A stretch of DNA of 64,000 nt. Origin: Amblyomma americanum (lineage: Eukaryota; Arthropoda; Arachnida; Ixodida; Ixodidae). Location: NCBI RefSeq assembly GCF_052857255.1, contig NW_027526724.1:42849-106848 (forward strand), given 5' to 3'. Shown here one piece after another: positions 59,168 to 64,000 of this stretch. Under the pieces are notes generated by a model. The model had not been told where the DNA came from. It worked only from the letters and a program-made list of their open reading frames with translations, and ran no database searches. The first letter of the stretch is position 1, and every line of letters starts with the position of its first letter. Position numbers and translations under genes: made by a program.

Positions 59168-62100
59168 AAACGAGCGAAATCTGAACACATGGGTTTTTAC
59201 AAGTGTCCCTGTGACACGCGTCAAAACTTTTCTCTTATAACTGCGCGAAAAGCATGTATTCTTGCTTAATACAGCGAAGCAAGCTGTTTTTAGACCGAAA
59301 CGAGCTAAATCACAACACATCGGTTTTACAAGTGTTCCTCTGATACGCGTCAAAACTTTTTCTCTTATAACTGCGCGAAAAAGCATGTATTCGTGCTTAA
59401 TACAACGAAACAAGCTGTTTTAGACCAAAACGAGCTAAATCTGAACACATCGGTTTTACGAAGTATCCACGTGATACTCGTCAAAACTTTTCTCTTATAA
59501 CTGCGCGAAAAGCATGTATTCTTGCTTAATACAACGAAACAAGCTGTTTTAGACCGAAACGAGCTAAATCAGAAACACATCGGTTTTACAAGTGTCTCTC
59601 TAATACGCGTCAAAACTTTTTCTCTTATAACTGCGCGAAAAGCATGTATTCTTGCTTAATACAACGAAACAAGCTGTTTTAGACCGAAACGAGCTAAATC
59701 GCAACACATCGGTTTTACAAGTGTCTCTCTAATACGCGTCAAAACTTTTTCTCTTATAACTGCGCGAAAAGCATGTATTCTTGCTTAATACAACGAAACA
59801 AGCTGTTTTAGACCGAAACGAGCTAAATCTGAACACATCGGTTTTACAAGTGTTCCTCTGATACGCGTCAAAACTTTTTTCTCTTATAACTGCGCGAAAA
59901 GCATGTATTCTTGCTTAGTCCAACGAAACAAGCTGTTTTTAGACCGAAACAAGGTAAATCTGAACACATCGGTTTTACAACTGTCCTTGTGACATGCCTT
60001 TAAAACTTTTTCTCTTATAACTTGCGCGAAAAGCATGTATTCCTGCTTAATACAGCGAAACAAGCTGTTTTAGACCAAAACGATCTAAATCACAACACAT
60101 CGGTTTACAAGTGTTCCTCTGATACGCGTCAAATTTTTTCTCTTATAACTGCGCGAAAAGCATGTATTCTTGCTTAATACAGCGAAACAAGCTGTTTTAG
60201 ACCGAAACGAGCTAAATCACAACACATCGCTTTTACAAATGTTCCTCTGATACGAGTCAACTCTTTTTTCTCTTATAGCTGCGCGAAAAGCATGTATTCG
60301 TGCTTAGTCCAACGAAACAAGCTGTTTTAGACCGAAACGAGGTAAATCACAACACATCGGTTTTACAAGTGTTCCTCTGATACGCGTCTAAACTTTTTTC
60401 TCTTATAACTGCGCGAAAAGCATGTATTCTTGCTTATTACAGCGAAACAAGCTGTTTTAGACCGAAACGAGCTAAATCACAACACATCGGTTTTTACAAG
60501 TGTTTCCTCTTGATACGCGTCTAAACTTTTTCTCTTATAACTGCGCGAAAAGCATGTATTCGTGCTAAATACAACGAAACAAGCTGTTTTAGACCGAAAC
60601 GAGCGAAATCTGAACACATCGGTTTTACAAGTGTCCTGTGACACGCGTCAAAACTTTTTCTCTTATAACTGCGCGAAAAGCATGTATTCTTGCTTAATAC
60701 AGCGAAGCAAGCTGTTTTAGACCGAAACGAGCTAAATCACAACACATCGGTTTTACAAGTGTTCCTCTGATACGCGTCAAAACTTTTTCTTTTATAACTG
60801 CGCGAAAAGCATGTATTCGTGCTTAATACAACGAAACAAGCTGTTTTAGACCAAAACGAGCTAAATCTGAACACATCGGTTTTACAAGTATCCACGTGAT
60901 ACTCGTCAAAACTTTTTCTCTTATAACTGCGCGAAAAGCATGTATTTCTTGCTTAATACAACGAAACAAGCTGTTTTAGACCGAAACGAGCCTAAATCAC
61001 AACACATCGGTTTTACAAGTGTCTCTCTAATACGCCGTCAAAACTTTTTCTCTTATAACTGCGCGAAAAGCATGTATTCTTGCTTAATACAACGAAACAA
61101 GCTGTTTTAGACCGAAACGAGCTAAATCGCAACACATCGGTTTTACATGTGTCTCTCTAATACGCGTCAAAACTTTTTCTCTTATAACTGCGCGAAAAGC
61201 ATGTATTCTTGCTTAATACAACGAAACAAGCTGTTTTAGACCGAAACGAGCTAAATCTGAACACATCGGTTTTACAAGTGTTCCTCTGATACGCGTCAAA
61301 ACTTTTTTCTCTTATAACTGCGCGAAAAGCATGTATTCTTGCTTAGTCCAAAGAAACAAGCTGTTTTAGACCGAAACAAGGTAAATCTGAACACATCGGT
61401 TTTACAAGTGTCCTTGTGACATGCCTTTAAAAACTTTTTCTCTTATAACTGCGCGAAAAGCATGTATTCCTGCTTAATACAGCGAAACAAGCTGTTTTAG
61501 ACCAAAACGAGCTAATCACAACACATCGGTTTTACAAGTGTTCCTCTGATACGCGTCAAAATTTTTTCTCTTATAACTGCGCGAAAAGCATGTATTCTTG
61601 CTTAATACAGCGAAACAAGCTGTTTTAGACCGAAACGAGCTAATTCACAACACATCGCTTTTACAAGTGTTCCTCTGATACGCGGTCAACTCTTTTTTCT
61701 CTTATAGCTGCGCGAAAAGCATGTATTCGTGCTTAGTCCAACGAAACAAGCTGTTTTAGACCGAAACGAGGTAAATCTGAACACATCGGTTTTACAAGTG
61801 TCCCTGTGACACGCCTTTTAAAGCTTTTTCTCTTATCACTGCGCGAAAAGCATGTATTTCTGCTTAATACAGCGAAATAAGCTGTTTTAGACCGAAACGA
61901 GCTAAATCACAACACGATCGGTTTTACAATTGTTCCTCTGATACGCGTCTAAACTTTTCTCTTATAACTGCGTGAAAAGCATTGTATTCGTGCTTAATAC
62001 AACAAAACAAGCTGTTTTAGACCGAAACGAGTTAAATCTGAACACATCGGTTTTACAAGTGTCCCTGTGACACGCGTCAAACTTTTTCTCTTATAACTGC

Positions 62101-64000
62101 GCGAAAAGCATGTATTCTTGCTTAATACAGCGAAACAAGCTGTTTTAGACCGAAACGAGCTAAATCACAACACATCGGTTTTACAAGTGTTCCTCTGATA
62201 CGCGTCTAAACTTTTTCTCTTATAACTGCGCGAAAAGCATGTATTCGTGCTAAATACAACGCAACAAGCTGTTTTAGACCGAAACGAGCGAAATCTGAAC
62301 ACATCGGTTTTACAAGTGTCCCTGTGACACGCGTCAAAACTTTTTCTCTTATAACTGCGGGGAAAAGCATGTGTTCGTGCTTAATACAACGAAACAAGCT
62401 GTTTTAGACCGAAACGAGCTAAATCACAACACATCGGTTTTACAAGTGTCTCTCTAATACGCGTCAAAACTTTTTTTTCCTTATAACTGCGCGAAAAGCA
62501 TGTATTCTTGCTTAATACAACGAAACAAGCTGTTTTAGACCGAAACGAGCTAAATCTGAGCACATCGGTTTTACAAGTGTCCCGGTGACACGCGTCCAAA
62601 ACTTTTTCTCTTATAACTGCGCGAAAAGCATGTATTCTTGCTTAATACAACGGAAACAAGCTGTTTTAGACCGAAACGAGCTAAATCACAACACATCGGT
62701 TTACAAGTGTTCCTCTGATACGCGTCAAAACTTTTTCTCTTATAACTGCGCGAAAAGCATGTATTCTTGCTTAATACAGCGAAACAAGCTGTTTTAGACC
62801 GAAACGAGCTAAATCACAACACATCGGTTTTACTAGGTGTTCCTCTGATACGCGTCAAAACTTTTTCTCTTATAACTGCGCGAAAAGCATGTATTCTTGC
62901 TTAATACAGCGAAACAAGCTGTTTAGACCGAAATGAGCTAAATCACAACACATCGGTTTTACAAGTGTTCCTCTGATACGCGTCAAAACTTTTTCTCTTA
63001 TAACTGGCGCGAAAAGCATGTATTCTTGCTTAATACAGCGAACAAGCTGTTTTAGACCGAAACGAGCTAAATCTGAACACATCGGTTTTACAAGTGTTCC
63101 TCTGATACGCGTCAAAACTTTTTCTCTTATAACTGCGCGAAAAGCATGTATTCTTGCTTAATACAGCGAAACAAGTTGTTTTAGACCAAAACGAGCTATA
63201 ATCACAACACATCGGTTTTACAAGTGTTCCTCTAATACGCGTCAAAACTTTTTCTCTTATAACTGCGCGAAAAGCATGTATTCTTGCTTAATACAGCGAA
63301 ACAAGCTGTTTTAGACCGAAACGAGCTAAATCACAACACATCGGTTTTACAAGTGTTCCTCTGATACGCGTCAAAATTTTTTCTCTTATAACTGCGCGAA
63401 AAGGATGTATTCTTGCTTAATACAGCGAAACAAGCTGTTTTAGACCGGAAACGAGCTAAATCACAACACATCGCTTTTACAAGTGTTCCTCTGATACGCG
63501 TCAACTCTTTTTCTCTTATAGCTGCGCGAAAAGCATGTATTCGTGCTTAGTCCAACGAAACAAGCTGTTTTAGACCGAAACGAGGTAAATCTGAACACAT
63601 CGGTTTTACAAGTGTTCCTGTGACACGCCTTTAAAGCTTTTTCTCTTATCACTGCGCGAAAAGCATGTATTTCTGCTTAATACAGCGAAATAAGCTGTTT
63701 TAGACCGAAACGAGCTAAATCACAACACATCGGTTTTACAATTGTTCCTCTGATACGCGTCTAAACTTTTTCTCTTATAACTGCGCGAAAAGCATGTATT
63801 CGTGCTTAATACAACAAAACAAGCTGTTTTAGACCGAAACGAGTTAAATCTGAAACACATCGGTTTTACAAGTGTCCCTGTGACACGCGTCAAAACTTTT
63901 TCTCTTATAACTGCGCGAAAAGCATGTATTCTGCTTAATACAGCGAAACAAGCTGTTTTAGACCGAAACGAGCTAAATCACAACACATCGGTTTTACAAG
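59168..64000. repeat. About 8.95-kb superunit, partial copy 2
   Basis: Follows 50218 onward in the same monomer order through G at 62357 and into X3-X8. Relative to copy 1, four monomers are missing near 63.3 kb: the offset falls from about 8948 at 53.4/62.36 kb to about 8431 at 55.18/63.61 kb, where both copies share GTGTTCCTGTGACACG in X5. The window ends 35 bases into an X8-like monomer (63966-64000), so the array continues. Confidence 0.82.

Larger units (their letters stand above)
1..64000. repeat. 129-bp satellite DNA array with higher-order repeats, fills the window
   Basis: The block beginning AAACGAGC recurs at 1, 130, 259, 388, 517, 646 and so on through to 63966, giving a 129-bp period. 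A few subtypes are 126, 127, 128 or 130 bp. All copies point the same way. Conserved landmarks in each monomer are CATCGGTTTTACAAG (positions 21-35), a pyrimidine run followed by TTATAACTGCGCG (about 60-80), AAAAGCATGTATT (81-93) and CAAGCTGTTTTAGACC (113-128). No stretch of unique sequence, transposon, tRNA, rRNA or plausible gene interrupts the array, so the long gene-free interval is entirely satellite. Organisation of this kind is typical of eukaryotic centromeric or heterochromatic satellites; the chromosomal location is inference. I do not recognise the satellite as a named family. Confidence 0.98.
50880..64000. other. Indel-rich zone, probable consensus errors
   Basis: Up to about 50.88 kb, monomers keep length almost perfectly. 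After it, one-base gains and losses are frequent, mostly in homopolymers or at doubled bases: TCCTCCTGATACG (50903), GCGCGGAAAAGC (50941), ACAAAGCTG (50979), CATCGGGTTTTAC (51148), GTTCCCTCTG (51165), AATAAGCGAAAC (51230), GCGCCGAAAAGC (51337) and so on to TATTCTGCTT (63927). Most are private to one copy of the duplicated superunit, although a few (CATCGGTTTACAAG at 53.75/62.70 kb, AACTGGCGCG at 57.30/63.00 kb) are shared. Features in this zone have correct order but unreliable length. Confidence 0.8.

Noticed and set aside
1..64000. tRNA, rRNA, Pol III boxes, telomeric repeats, replication iterons
   Set aside because: I looked for cloverleaf-like arms with a GTTCRAATC-type box, conserved rRNA blocks, TTAGGG-like runs, and short iterons beside a Rep gene. 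None is present.
1..64000. Transposable element or Helitron-derived tandem array
   Set aside because: No terminal repeats, target duplications, reverse transcriptase, transposase or RepHel coding remains could be seen anywhere in the window; the repeat is pure satellite.

Overview
The whole 64 kb window is one uninterrupted head-to-tail satellite DNA array. The monomer is 129 bp (about 496 copies, about 39% G+C). Every monomer has the same orientation, and there is no unique DNA between monomers, no N run, no inserted transposon, and no RNA gene or protein gene that I can support. Both window edges cut into the array, so it continues on either side. The setting is most likely a eukaryotic chromosome, in centromeric, pericentromeric or other heterochromatin. 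I cannot name the organism. Non-depleted CpG (8 per consensus monomer, against about 4.7 expected from base composition) argues mildly against a genome with heavy germline CpG methylation.

The array has higher-order repeat (HOR) structure. Monomers fall into recurrent subtypes that I call G, S, P, F, F', B1, B2, T, F2, F3 and X1-X8. These are strung in a fixed order into a 22-monomer unit (1-2841): G S P F F F' B1 B2 S T F2 F3 S S X1-X8. Subtypes differ at many sites, while corresponding units are nearly identical. Variants of the unit follow: a 21-mer (2842-5552), a broken copy (5553-6584), a separate 12-monomer 'C' block (6585-8127), three 13-mers (8128-13171), a 26-mer (13172-16530) and a 21-mer (16531-19242).

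From about 19.2 to 33.5 kb the order is a mosaic of these blocks. It includes a 27-mer period of 3488 bp (25825/29313) and a scrambled, variant-rich zone (30.4-33.5 kb). The stretch 33.54-39.38 kb is a second copy of about 6.55-16 kb, lacking exactly two 13-mers plus one monomer. After 39.4 kb the array is built of larger superunits: 6066 bp (39378-45443), 4774 bp (45444-50217), about 8950 bp (50218-59167) and a partial next copy to the end.

Two layers need separate reading. (1) Biology: all rearrangements conserve the 129-bp register and change whole numbers of monomers, as expected for unequal exchange. A short internal window (monomer positions about 37-53) switches between an ACGCGT form and a CACGTG form. 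(2) Data quality: from about 50.9 kb to the end, and in a small patch at 41.2-41.8 kb, single-base insertions and deletions suddenly appear every few hundred bases or less. This looks like unpolished long-read consensus.

The open reading frames (63-112 codons on either strand) are artefacts of a monomer divisible by three (43 codons) and are not annotated as genes.
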